A stretch of DNA of 13,504 nucleotides, from positions 1 through 13,504 of the forward strand of contig JAFPYA010000345.1 of the NCBI GenBank assembly GCA_017412445.1, read 5' to 3'. The notes below the pieces were generated by a model, which was not told where the DNA came from, did not search any database, and saw only the letters and a program-made list of their open reading frames with translations. Numbering within the stretch: the first letter of the stretch is position 1; each line of letters begins with the position of its first letter. This DNA is from Clostridia bacterium. GTDB taxonomy: Bacteria > Bacillota > Clostridia > Christensenellales > Aristaeellaceae. Below are positions 1 to 6,999 of the stretch, one piece after another. A program made the position numbers and the translations under genes.

Positions 1-1
1 A

Positions 2-439
2 CCCGAGCGCGCGTTTTATTGCATAGAGCCTATGCCGTGGATGGTGCCGGATTCGCCTGACGAATACTTAAAGCTGATTCACGATGTAGACCGAAAGCAG
101 TTTGCCGCGCACATGGACTTTGTGAACATGATAAACTGTCCCAGGCGCTATCTCGGCGCGGAGGCGTTCATAGAGGAATGCTTTTCAAAGCTCGCGCCCT
201 ACATCAAAAGCACGCACATCAAGGACACATACATGCCTCCGACGGAGCTTACCACTGTGATAAGGGAGTGCGATCCCGGCGAAGGTGCGCTCGACTTTGA
301 GCGTGTGCTCGCCATAATAGACAAGTATCTGCCAAAGGACGCGCCTGTGCTTATGGAGCACCAGCAGACCAACGAAAGGTACAGTCGCGCTTACGAGTTT
401 TTGTCGGAAAAGGCTAAAACAGCGAATCTTGAAATTTAG
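2..439 (+). CDS. Sugar phosphate isomerase/epimerase-like TIM-barrel protein (3' part)
   Basis: The reading frame is already open at base 2, so this is the C-terminal ~145 residues of a gene that starts outside the window. It matches the end of the xylose-isomerase-like TIM-barrel superfamily (sugar isomerases/epimerases, AP endonuclease family 2 fold). Visible hallmarks are an Asp in AHMDFVNMI, a His in STHIKD, and a late Glu in VLMEH; these fit the strand-end metal ligands (Asp, His, Glu) of the family. The protein is expected to be cytoplasmic and to interconvert a keto sugar or its phosphate, but the substrate cannot be read from this part. The next gene starts 31 bp downstream on the same strand, so the two probably form one operon for use of a sugar. 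Family assignment is firm; specificity is unknown. Confidence 0.85.
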   Translation, partial: PERAFYCIEPMPWMVPDSPDEYLKLIHDVDRKQFAAHMDFVNMINCPRRYLGAEAFIEECFSKLAPYIKSTHIKDTYMPPTELTTVIRECDPGEGALDFERVLAIIDKYLPKDAPVLMEHQQTNERYSRAYEFLSEKAKTANLEI

Positions 440-470
440 CAGAAAAAATCTTTATAGTATGGAGGACACT

Positions 471-2447
471 ATGAGCAGGTACAAGCTTTCCTGGCGCATG
501 GGCGTGGAGGCGGTCAGCGACCCCGCAGAGTTTGACAGGCTGCTTCAAATGATGGACGAGGGCGAGCGCGTCGGAGACGAGTTCTGGATATTCATAGCCG
601 AGCCCACGTCGAGCGGCTACGAGCCGCTTAGCGAAATTGCCCGCAAATGCGAGCTTTACAAGCGGCCCGCCGAAATGGCGCACAAGCGCGGCATACGCGT
701 AGGCATAAACCCCTGGCCCACCTTCGGCGCGGGCGAAGCCTACCAGCTCAACCAGGGGCAGGCAAAGCTGCCGTATCAGGGCATGGTAGGCATGGACGGC
801 AGCGTGTCAGAGCGCGTAGCCTGCCCCATCTCACCCGAATTTCTTGAGTACACGCGCGCCCGCTATAAGCTCTATGCCAATTCCGGCGTTCAATTCGTAT
901 GGGTTGACGACGACTGCCGCTTTACACACCTTGGTGGCGCGCTGTACCCCTGCTTCTGCCCCCGCTGTATAAACGGGTTTGAGGGCGGCCGCTTTAAGGA
1001 CAGGGAGAGCCTCGTTTCGGCGTTGAACGCGCCTGAAAACGCCTCCTTGCGCCGCAAATGGTCGGCCTACGGCGCCGAAAGGCTGGCCGCGTACTGCCGC
1101 GCCGTGAGGGATGCGGTGGACGAGGTCAATCCAGAGATTGAAACGCCGTTCATGAGCGTGGGCTACGGCCACACCACTTACGCCGGCGATTACATAGAAA
1201 AATGCATGGAGGCGCTGCGCGCAAAGGCCGCAAGACCCGGTCACGGCTTCTACTGGGACGAGAAGCCCATGGGCATGTTTGAAAAGGCTTACGAGATGTC
1301 GCGCCAGATAGTAAGCATGCCCGAAAGCGTGCTTGGTGACGTGCAGTACGAGGAAGAAAGCTGCCCCATGACCCCGCTCAACAAAGCTCCGCACACGCGC
1401 CTTATGGAGATGGCGCTGTCGATATGGGGCGGCTGTACGGGCGTAGCCATGAACCATTTGTATCACGCGGGCGGGCGCAAGCCCTTTGCCTACCTCGAAT
1501 ACGAGCTTGAGCTGCTCAGGCGCAACCGTGCGTTCTTTGACAGGTATCTGAGCTTCGCCGAGGGACTGTCGCAGACCGGCCTTTGGGCTGCGTACAGCGA
1601 GTGGATGATGAGCGCCATGATGACGGATGGCAAGGGCTGGTTTGACGAGTATGACGAAAGCTATAGCACCAATCGCTTCGTAAACGAATGGCCCGTGTTC
1701 GGCTTCCCCGTAACCGCAGACCCAAAGGGCGCGTGGGGCGCACTGCTTCAGGGGCGCACGCTTGATGCCTTAAGCGACAGCGAGCTTGATAAGCTTATGC
1801 AAAAGCCCGTTTTCCTCGACGGCCCTGCGCTTGAGGCACTTTGGGAGCGGGGCTTCGGCGAAAGGGCAGGCGCACGGGTCAAGGCTTCAAACACCGGCGG
1901 CAATGAAAAGCTGGCGGAAAGCCCGTACTCAGGCCAGTTCGCGGGCGCGTGCCGAAACGCCATATACGGCAAGGCCTACGATCTCGAAATCACCTCTGAT
2001 AAGGCCGAGAAACTGGCTTACACCGCAAGGCCTTACGGAATTCACGATGAAGTATGCGCGCTCAAAAACGAAAACGTGGTCACTCTTGGCTATAACCCCT
2101 ATCAATACACGGGCACGCCAGGGCATCTGCGGCTGATGAGGGAGCTTCAAAAGGCGCTCGGCGCGCCCATCTGGCTCGAGCCCGAAAACGAATACGCGCC
2201 CCCGAGGGTGGCCGTGTTTGCGCGCAGCGACGAAAAGCGCGCGGCGGTTTTGCTGATAAACGCCGAGACTTCGCCGTCAAGCCCCTTCGAGCTTTGCTTC
2301 AGGGGGCAGGCGGATACCGCGCACCTTCTCGGCATAGACAGGGAAGAAAAGACGGCAGCGCTGACGCAAAAGCAGGCTCCCGACTGCGCTTCCCTCCCTA
2401 TAAAAGCGATGCAGCCCTGGGAGATGCTGCTCGTGCTAATGGAATAG
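471..2447 (+). CDS. Putative glycoside-hydrolase-like TIM-barrel protein
   Basis: A 658-aa protein. The ATG at 471 is chosen because GGAGG lies at 461-465; the frame also has ATGs at 429 and 459, but the first overlaps the preceding gene and neither has a good ribosome binding site. There is no signal peptide, so it is likely cytoplasmic. The N-terminal ~370 residues look like a (beta/alpha)8 hydrolase: a strand ending in FVWVDDDCRF (Asp 146-148) followed by a CFCPRC cluster (Cys 161, 163, 166), and a later VQYEEES (Glu 294-296). That arrangement recalls GH42-like and related clan GH-A proteins, where acidic residues at strand ends do catalysis and a Cys cluster may bind zinc. The C-terminal ~250 residues look like accessory domains ending in a beta-rich region. 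Neighbour to a sugar isomerase-like gene, which supports a carbohydrate role. I do not recognise a named family member; the catalytic residues given are inference. Confidence 0.7.
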   Translation: MSRYKLSWRMGVEAVSDPAEFDRLLQMMDEGERVGDEFWIFIAEPTSSGYEPLSEIARKCELYKRPAEMAHKRGIRVGINPWPTFGAGEAYQLNQGQAKLPYQGMVGMDGSVSERVACPISPEFLEYTRARYKLYANSGVQFVWVDDDCRFTHLGGALYPCFCPRCINGFEGGRFKDRESLVSALNAPENASLRRKWSAYGAERLAAYCRAVRDAVDEVNPEIETPFMSVGYGHTTYAGDYIEKCMEALRAKAARPGHGFYWDEKPMGMFEKAYEMSRQIVSMPESVLGDVQYEEESCPMTPLNKAPHTRLMEMALSIWGGCTGVAMNHLYHAGGRKPFAYLEYELELLRRNRAFFDRYLSFAEGLSQTGLWAAYSEWMMSAMMTDGKGWFDEYDESYSTNRFVNEWPVFGFPVTADPKGAWGALLQGRTLDALSDSELDKLMQKPVFLDGPALEALWERGFGERAGARVKASNTGGNEKLAESPYSGQFAGACRNAIYGKAYDLEITSDKAEKLAYTARPYGIHDEVCALKNENVVTLGYNPYQYTGTPGHLRLMRELQKALGAPIWLEPENEYAPPRVAVFARSDEKRAAVLLINAETSPSSPFELCFRGQADTAHLLGIDREEKTAALTQKQAPDCASLPIKAMQPWEMLLVLME

Positions 2448-2480
2448 TCCCATAAGGTTCATAATCCGCATATAAAAATG

Positions 2481-2515
2481 CCGTGAGGGGCTCCCTCTTA
2501 TGCGAGCTCTCACGG
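2481..2515. terminator. Bidirectional intrinsic terminator between convergent operons
   Basis: The arms CCGTGAG (2481-2487) and CTCACGG (2509-2515) are perfect complements, with a further GCTC/GAGC pairing inside the loop. On the minus strand the hairpin is followed by CATTTTTATAT, a good U-tract, and on the plus strand by TTATTTT. It lies 33 bp after the hydrolase-like gene and 83 bp after the end of the acetyltransferase gene that reads toward it, so it can serve both. Confidence 0.6.
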
Positions 2516-2598
2516 TTATTTTGCGCGGTAAAAGCTGACAACGGTCACGGCGAGCACCGTTCCGTGCAATCTTTGGCGGGTTTAAGCATTCGCCCGTT

Positions 2599-3036
2599 TT
2601 ACAGGCGTTTCTCCATGCGTATGCACTCGAACACGCCGCTTTGTATTACCGTGTCGTTTACTTCGTCAAAACCGAGCTTTCGGTAAAAGTCCACCGCTAC
2701 GGTTCGGCTCTCGATTTCTATTTCAGAGTAGCCAAGCTCCTTAATCCACATTTCCGCCTCGCTTATCACGCGCTGTCCCATGTGGCGCCCCCTGTATTCA
2801 GGCAGCACCACCACCCTGCCTATCATCACCCGTTCGGGATTCAGCTGATAAAACCTGCAGGTCGCAACAGGGTAGCCCTCGTCGAGCAGCACGATGTAGC
2901 GGGTGCCATCGCCGTCGTGCCCGTCGAACTCCTCTCTGAGAGAGATGTGATGCTGGCGATTCATGCCCTGAATCCTTACGCTGTAGGCGCCGGCGCGCTG
3001 CCATTCCTCCGTGGCGCGAACGACTTCTATGCTCAT
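2599..3036 (-). CDS. GNAT family N-acetyltransferase
   Basis: A 145-aa single-domain GNAT protein that would transfer an acetyl group from acetyl-CoA to an amine. The acetyl-CoA pyrophosphate-binding motif is seen in IGRVVVLPEYRGRHMGQ (about residues 72-88), with the usual V-x-P-x-Y-R-G-x-x-x-G pattern, and the C-terminal motif B is VDFYRKLGF followed by a short beta hairpin. The layout resembles the ElaA/YjcF-like subgroup. The start has GAGGAAG a few bases upstream and lies 11 bp after the lipase stop, so this is the last gene of the nitroreductase-lipase-acetyltransferase operon. The acceptor substrate cannot be predicted. Confidence 0.88.
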   Translation of the reverse strand: MSIEVVRATEEWQRAGAYSVRIQGMNRQHHISLREEFDGHDGDGTRYIVLLDEGYPVATCRFYQLNPERVMIGRVVVLPEYRGRHMGQRVISEAEMWIKELGYSEIEIESRTVAVDFYRKLGFDEVNDTVIQSGVFECIRMEKRL

Positions 3037-3047
3037 TGATCTTCCTC

Positions 3048-4139
3048 TTACTTGTCTGAGTTCTGCATTACAGGTATAAGCCTTAGCAATTTCATGTAAA
3101 ACGGCCTTATGTCCCTCTTTTTCAAAAGACCGCCCTGCAGGGACATGTGGTCACCGTTGAAGGTAGGAAATACGTTCCATACGCCGGGGCGAATGTCTGT
3201 CTCGTCAAGCAGCGTGAACGTCTCCCCTATCGGCGCCCTGGCCGATATCGTGTTGACCAGACCATCGTTTTCAAGCCAGTTCTCATCTATTATGAAGCCG
3301 CCCGCTGTCTTGCCCGTCCAGCAGCCTATCTGGCAAGCACGCTGCACAAACAGGTATTGAATCTCCATCTTTTTGGGGTTGGGACGATATGTGCCGTCCG
3401 GCTGAAGGAAGGTTGCACTGCACGGCACGGAAAAATAGTAAACGCCGGGCAGGGTCTTAAATCTGCGGTTGAGGCTCAGAGCGTTGTCCACGTGCATGTC
3501 GAAGGCGGCGCAGTCACGTTTGTCCCTTCCGTCTTTCTTTGGCCGGGTGCCTATGTCCATCATGCGCGCAAGCATTCTGCTCCACCACGGGACGCGCACT
3601 TTCTCCGAACGAAAGGCGGCGTCCCCGAACAGATCGTAGGCCGTGGTGCCGTTCAAAGGCGATGCCAGCGTGACCAGTGCGTGAATGCGCTTTTCCATGC
3701 CGCCCAAAAACAGCCTCGACGGGTCGCGCGTCTCCTGCTCCCCGGCATCCCCGTGCGCCATCAGCTCCGCGAGCATGCGCACGGTCGCCCCTCCGAAGGA
3801 GTGTCCCAATAGCACGAGGCGGGTATCGTCGTCAAAGCAGGGAATCAGCGGGCATGAAGAGAAATCACGCCCGAACCTTTGGTGGCGATACTTTCGTGTG
3901 TGAGCTTCGCCGTAATCCACCCGCGTACCCGCAAGCTGTGCGTACAGTTCGCAGGCGCGATCCCACGCGCTGCCCGAGGGTGAAACCGAGGCCGCATAAC
4001 AAGCATAGCCTTCGCGGCGAAGATACTTAATAAGATCGCCGCCGCGCATCCCCCAGTAGGGCATGAGCTTATACGCGGCGTCGTAGCTCCCCCATCCCGA
4101 AAGGCCATGAACGAAGATATATGTAAGCCCGTTGTCCAT
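3048..4139 (-). CDS. Staphylococcal/Geobacillus-type (family I.5) lipase, no signal peptide
   Basis: A 363-aa alpha/beta hydrolase with the fingerprint of bacterial lipase family I.5 (Staphylococcus and Geobacillus L1/T1 lipases). The oxyanion strand is IFVHGLSGWG (residues 8-17); the nucleophile is Ser114 in GHSFGG; the acid is Asp292 in NDGLVN; the catalytic His331 is in GDHMS. The family zinc site is also kept: Asp60 in WDRACEL, His80 and His86 in the VDYGEAH...H segment, and Asp214 in FDMHVD. These roles are by analogy with the known structures. Known members are secreted with a signal peptide, and staphylococcal ones also carry a propeptide; here the mature core starts at residue 5 and no signal sequence is present, so the enzyme is probably intracellular. 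The ATG lies 4 bp after the nitroreductase stop with no clear ribosome binding site, which suggests translational coupling. Confidence 0.9.
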   Translation of the reverse strand: MDNGLTYIFVHGLSGWGSYDAAYKLMPYWGMRGGDLIKYLRREGYACYAASVSPSGSAWDRACELYAQLAGTRVDYGEAHTRKYRHQRFGRDFSSCPLIPCFDDDTRLVLLGHSFGGATVRMLAELMAHGDAGEQETRDPSRLFLGGMEKRIHALVTLASPLNGTTAYDLFGDAAFRSEKVRVPWWSRMLARMMDIGTRPKKDGRDKRDCAAFDMHVDNALSLNRRFKTLPGVYYFSVPCSATFLQPDGTYRPNPKKMEIQYLFVQRACQIGCWTGKTAGGFIIDENWLENDGLVNTISARAPIGETFTLLDETDIRPGVWNVFPTFNGDHMSLQGGLLKKRDIRPFYMKLLRLIPVMQNSDK

Positions 4140-4143
4140 ACGC

Positions 4144-4740
4144 TTATGCTATCACCGTCACCGGGTTTCCTTTTCTCGGAAGGGCTACGCGATCCGGCAG
4201 GCCGTCCACGGTATCGGGATAGCCCAGCGCGAGCGCGCCGCACACCCGCTCGTCCTCCTTAAGGCCAAGCGCGCCGAGAGTTTTGAGCAGCGCTTCATTT
4301 TCACTGAGCCACCTGAGCTGGTTTATCCAGCAACTGCCAAGATTCAGGCCGTTGGCCATCAGCATCATGTTTTCCAGCACACAGGCGCTGTCCGCCATGC
4401 TGTTGCCGTAGTTTCTTTTGTTTGCGACCACGATGAGCACGGGCGCGTCATAGTGGAACACGTACTTTTCACCCTTTGAGGCGCGTATAGCCGAGGCCAG
4501 CGAGGCATACAAGCCCTCAGTGACCTCCATCTGTTCAAATTCGTGCTTCACCTGCACCGCCAGCTCCTTAAGCACATCGCGGTTTTTGATTACAAGCAAG
4601 TGAGCGCTCTGATTGTTGCCGCCGCTTGGTGCGCAGCGCCCCGCCTCGATTACGCGCTCCAGCTTGTCGTCCTCCACGGGCCTTGCAAGGTACTTGCGGG
4701 TGCTCCGCCTGGTTTTTATACATTCTTCAACGGTCATCAT
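4144..4740 (-). CDS. Nitroreductase family protein (FMN-dependent NAD(P)H oxidoreductase)
   Basis: A 198-aa protein of the nitroreductase fold, in which a homodimer binds FMN at the subunit interface and reduces a substrate with NAD(P)H. The N-terminal FMN phosphate-binding segment KTRRSTRKY (residues 9-17), the APSGGNNQS loop (37-45), and the later MLMANGLNLGSCWI segment are all typical; the length is normal for the family. The start has GAGGA nine bases upstream. This is the first gene of a three-gene operon with a lipase and an acetyltransferase. It is read from its own promoter at 4838-4866 through a ~90-nt leader with stable hairpins. The physiological substrate is unknown; family members act on nitroaromatics, quinones, flavins or halogenated tyrosine. 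Confidence 0.9.
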   Translation of the reverse strand: MMTVEECIKTRRSTRKYLARPVEDDKLERVIEAGRCAPSGGNNQSAHLLVIKNRDVLKELAVQVKHEFEQMEVTEGLYASLASAIRASKGEKYVFHYDAPVLIVVANKRNYGNSMADSACVLENMMLMANGLNLGSCWINQLRWLSENEALLKTLGALGLKEDERVCGALALGYPDTVDGLPDRVALPRKGNPVTVIA

Positions 4741-4770
4741 TGCGTATTATCCTCGCTTTCACGCCTGAAA

Positions 4771-4815
4771 CACGCTGCACAGCAGCGTGCAAAAAACCGG
4801 CTCGCAGGCCGTTAT
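4771..4815 (-). promoter_or_regulatory. Leader hairpins of the nitroreductase operon, possible attenuator
   Basis: Read on the minus strand, the leader first forms a small hairpin (CGGC...GCCG, about 4797-4815) immediately followed by GTTTTTT (4791-4797), the look of a weak intrinsic terminator. It then forms an 8-bp perfect stem with a 3-nt loop, CACGCTGC/GCAGCGTG (4771-4789). Both lie between the predicted promoter and the ATG at 4740. A terminator in a leader suggests attenuation, but I found no convincing competing antiterminator or leader peptide. Confidence 0.4.
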
Positions 4816-4837
4816 CGCGCCAAACTGACACCATTCT

Positions 4838-4866
4838 ATAATAACATAAATCCGCACATAAATCAA
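4838..4866 (-). promoter_or_regulatory. Sigma-A promoter of the nitroreductase operon
   Basis: On the minus strand, TTGATT (4861-4866) and TATTAT (4838-4843) are separated by 17 bp. Transcription would start near 4831, giving a leader of about 90 nt. Confidence 0.65.
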
Positions 4867-4867
4867 T

Positions 4868-4892
4868 ACTGGCTTAAATACGGTAAGCCTGT
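4868..4892. promoter_or_regulatory. Dyad between the two divergent promoters, candidate operator
   Basis: ACTGGCTTA (4868-4876) and TAAGCCTGT (4884-4892) form an inverted repeat with 8 of 9 positions matching and a 7-bp spacer. It fills most of the 35-bp gap between the two -35 boxes, the expected place for a regulator that controls both operons. No regulator gene lies next to it. Confidence 0.5.
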
Positions 4893-4901
4893 TTCGTGCA
4901 T

Positions 4902-4930
4902 TTGACAAACTGCCCGGCATAATGTATACT
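4902..4930 (+). promoter_or_regulatory. Near-consensus sigma-A promoter of the SDR-ACT operon
   Basis: TTGACA (4902-4907, perfect consensus) and TATACT (4925-4930, one mismatch) are separated by exactly 17 bp. Transcription would begin near 4937, about 57 nt before the SDR start codon. Confidence 0.85.
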
Positions 4931-4993
4931 TGCTTCACCGAAATCCCAAATCGGCTGTATAAGAAAAGAAGCTCAAGGCTGAGGAGCGTTTGT

Positions 4994-5743
4994 ATGAATG
5001 AATTTGAAGGCAAGGTCGTGGTCATTACAGGCGGCGCGCACGGCATAGGACTGGCAACGGCTGAGGCGTTCCTCCACGAAGGGGCGACTGTCTGCATAAT
5101 CGATAGCCGACCTGCAGGGCAGCTTTCAGGCGGCTATGAAAAAACCGCGCTAAAGTGGTTTGAAGGCGACATCGCGGACAAGGAGACGCTCGAGAGCTTC
5201 ACCTCGGAGGTCACGCGCCTGCACGGACGCGTGAATGTGCTTGTGAACAACGCCCCGCCGCCCATGAGAGGCATAGACACCTGCTCATACGAGGAATTCC
5301 AGAGGGCGCTGAATATTGGCGTCACCGCGCCGTTCTACCTTACAAAGCTGCTTATACCCTGTTTTGCCGAGGGCGCGTCGGTCATAAACATATCCTCCTC
5401 GCGCGACCGCATGAGCCAGCCGCAAACCGAAAGCTACACCGCCGCCAAGGGCGGTATAGCCGCACTGACCCACGCGCTGGCCGTAAGCCTTGCGGGCAGG
5501 GTGCGCGTAAACAGCATTTCGCCCGGCTGGATAGACACGACCGATTCGGATATATGCGGCGCGGACGCCATTCAACAGCCCGCAGGCCGGGTCGGCAAGC
5601 CCGACGACATAGCCTCCCTGATACTGTTTCTGTGCAGCGACAAGGCGGGCTTCATCACCGGCGAAAACATCTGTGTTGACGGCGGCATGACTAAGCTCAT
5701 GATCTACCATGGCGACCACGGCTGGCAGTACCGCCCGGAATGA
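4994..5743 (+). CDS. SDR family NAD(P)-dependent oxidoreductase
   Basis: A 249-aa classical short-chain dehydrogenase/reductase. The cofactor motif is TGGAHGIG (residues 12-19), with an acidic residue at the end of strand 2 (Asp37 in IIDSRP) that favours NAD(H) over NADP(H). The NNA motif (85-87) and the catalytic tetrad Asn107, Ser135, Tyr148 and Lys152 (YTAAK) are all present, as are the SPGWIDT and VDGGM segments. The ATG at 4994 is chosen because GAGGAG lies seven bases upstream and the Rossmann strand starts at once; the frame is open further upstream through the promoter. It is the first gene of an operon with an ACT-domain protein 27 bp downstream. The C-terminal tail is slightly extended and aromatic (HGDHGWQYRPE). 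The alcohol or ketone substrate is not predictable. Confidence 0.93.
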   Translation: MNEFEGKVVVITGGAHGIGLATAEAFLHEGATVCIIDSRPAGQLSGGYEKTALKWFEGDIADKETLESFTSEVTRLHGRVNVLVNNAPPPMRGIDTCSYEEFQRALNIGVTAPFYLTKLLIPCFAEGASVINISSSRDRMSQPQTESYTAAKGGIAALTHALAVSLAGRVRVNSISPGWIDTTDSDICGADAIQQPAGRVGKPDDIASLILFLCSDKAGFITGENICVDGGMTKLMIYHGDHGWQYRPE

Positions 5744-5770
5744 AGAATCGTTTATATTGGAGATAAGCTT

Positions 5771-6148
5771 ATGAACGGCATTATGCTTGAGGCAGTTGAC
5801 GGCGAATTCAGCGTCTGCAAGGTCGATTCGATAGACGGCAAACATCTGCTTGAGCCGTTTTGCTTCATAGGCAGGACGGACGAGGAATTGTCGCTGGTGT
5901 GCCTTACGGAAAACGCGCCCGAAAAATATGTCGGGCGCGAGGACGGCTGGCGTTGCTTTCGCATTCGGGGCGTACTGGATTTTTCGCTGGTGGGTATACT
6001 CGCGCCGATTGCGCGTATACTTGCCGATGAGAACATAGGCATATTCGCCGTGTCAACATACAACACGGATTATGTGCTGGTCAGGCGCGAGCAGCTTCAA
6101 AGGGCCTTGGCTGCGCTGGAAGCAAACGGTTACGGCGTTTGCCGATAA
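5771..6148 (+). CDS. ACT domain-containing protein (CASTOR/ACT-like small-ligand sensor)
   Basis: A 125-aa protein with GGAG eight bases before the ATG, 27 bp after the SDR stop. The C-terminal half carries a typical stand-alone ACT-domain pattern: a strand-helix unit (GVLDFSLVGILAPIARILADENIGIFAVSTYNTDY split over residues ~67-101) where the LVGILAPIA turn is the usual ligand-binding loop, then VLVRREQLQRALAAL. The N-terminal half is a second ACT-like beta-rich region. Bacterial proteins of this size resemble the ACT units of the arginine sensor CASTOR. They are taken to bind an amino acid or similar small molecule, but the ligand is unknown here. Pairing with a dehydrogenase suggests allosteric control or a metabolic link; this is inference. 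Confidence 0.8.
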   Translation: MNGIMLEAVDGEFSVCKVDSIDGKHLLEPFCFIGRTDEELSLVCLTENAPEKYVGREDGWRCFRIRGVLDFSLVGILAPIARILADENIGIFAVSTYNTDYVLVRREQLQRALAALEANGYGVCR

Positions 6149-6165
6149 AGCGTAGCGCGTTCGGT

Positions 6166-6926
6166 TCACGCAATGCAGCCTGCAGGGGATTCCGTCTTGC
6201 CTCGTTTGTACCTCTTTACGGCGATAAATACGACTTTCACGGTTATAGCGGCGCCCCACACCTCTACCATCCACAGCGGCACTACACCCCTTTGATACAG
6301 CGCGGGAAGCGTGTCCGCAGTCATGTGCAGAATAACCGCTACCGGCAGGTACGCCTTCCTTTTTCTGACCAAACCGTAATACACGATCACCGTAAGCCCC
6401 GTATGCATGAGCATCGCGAGCACGCGCTCAAGCACGTTCATTGCCATCATGGCGAAGTCAAAGGAGGCGGCTGCCCGAACGGACGGAAGCGCCGCCCCGG
6501 CGGTGTCTTCGGTGATTTTCAGCGCTTCGGCCGCCGAGCTGGCATCTCCTGCCCGGAACAGCACGGCTATGGCAAGATACAGAATCATAACAGGCAGCAG
6601 CACAGCCAATATTTCTATTCCGCCGTGACCTATGCCATAGAGGACGGCATTTTCAAGGCTGCGGTTCTTTTTCATTATATGCTTCAAAACTATGTATCGT
6701 CCGCACTCCTCAAATATGCACGCCATTGCGGTGCCGTAGAGCGCAAACGCAACTGTGCTTCCGTTTATGAAGCGGCTTACAGCGTTGTCCGGGACGATGC
6801 AGATATAGTGCATGCCCAGCTCCAACGCCCTTGCGGAAACGATGAAGCCGATCATGCCGGCTGCAAGCCATGTGAGATTTGTTGTTTTCTTATGCCGCTT
6901 GCGCCAGTAAATAATGAAGCCCAGCG
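6166..6926 (-). pseudogene. YhfC family intramembrane metalloprotease, 5' end lost
   Basis: The frame encodes about 250 residues of a multi-helix membrane protein matching the YhfC family (CPBP-like intramembrane metalloproteases). Seen are the FEECGRYIVLK motif, the GIGHGGIE motif, MHTGLT in a later helix, and ILHMTAD near the end, which are the Glu/His/Asp clusters expected to hold the metal. Homology begins at about LGFIIYWRKR, the end of the first helix in family members; most of helix 1 is missing. The in-frame bases upstream are the promoter, ribosome binding site and first codons of a MerR gene read in another frame. The only in-frame ATG upstream (7011) lies inside that promoter's spacer, and the next inside (about 6855) would cut further into the domain. 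The gene is therefore probably not expressed as an intact protein. A frameshifted or alternative start cannot be excluded. Confidence 0.72.
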
Positions 6927-6977
6927 AACCGTAACGCCGCAGAGCTTTGCAATTTCCCCCGTCGCGTATTTCGACAT
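6924..6977 (-). pseudogene. MerR family regulator, first 18 codons only
   Basis: An ATG at 6977 follows a near-perfect ribosome binding site (AAGGAGGTG, about 6982-6990). It encodes MSKYATGEIAKLCGVTVR, which is the first helix and the turn of a MerR-type helix-turn-helix; intact members continue with residues such as TVQYYD. Here the MerR match stops and the frame runs on through YhfC-derived DNA to a stop at 6852-6854, giving a 41-aa product with no complete DNA-binding domain. The remainder of the regulator, and the start of the YhfC gene, appear to have been deleted together. Confidence 0.75.
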
Positions 6978-6999
6978 AGCTTTCACCTCCTTCCCTGAG

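Noticed and set aside
429..470. Upstream ATG codons (429 and 459) for the GH-like gene
   Set aside because: The first overlaps the preceding gene; neither has a good ribosome binding site, whereas the ATG at 471 has GGAGG at the right distance.
831..1466. 211-aa open frame on the minus strand
   Set aside because: It lies wholly inside the 658-aa plus-strand gene, has no ribosome binding site and no recognisable motifs; it is a frame shadow in high-G+C coding DNA.
3147..3812. 221-aa open frame on the plus strand
   Set aside because: It is antisense to the lipase gene, which has full catalytic and zinc-site motifs.
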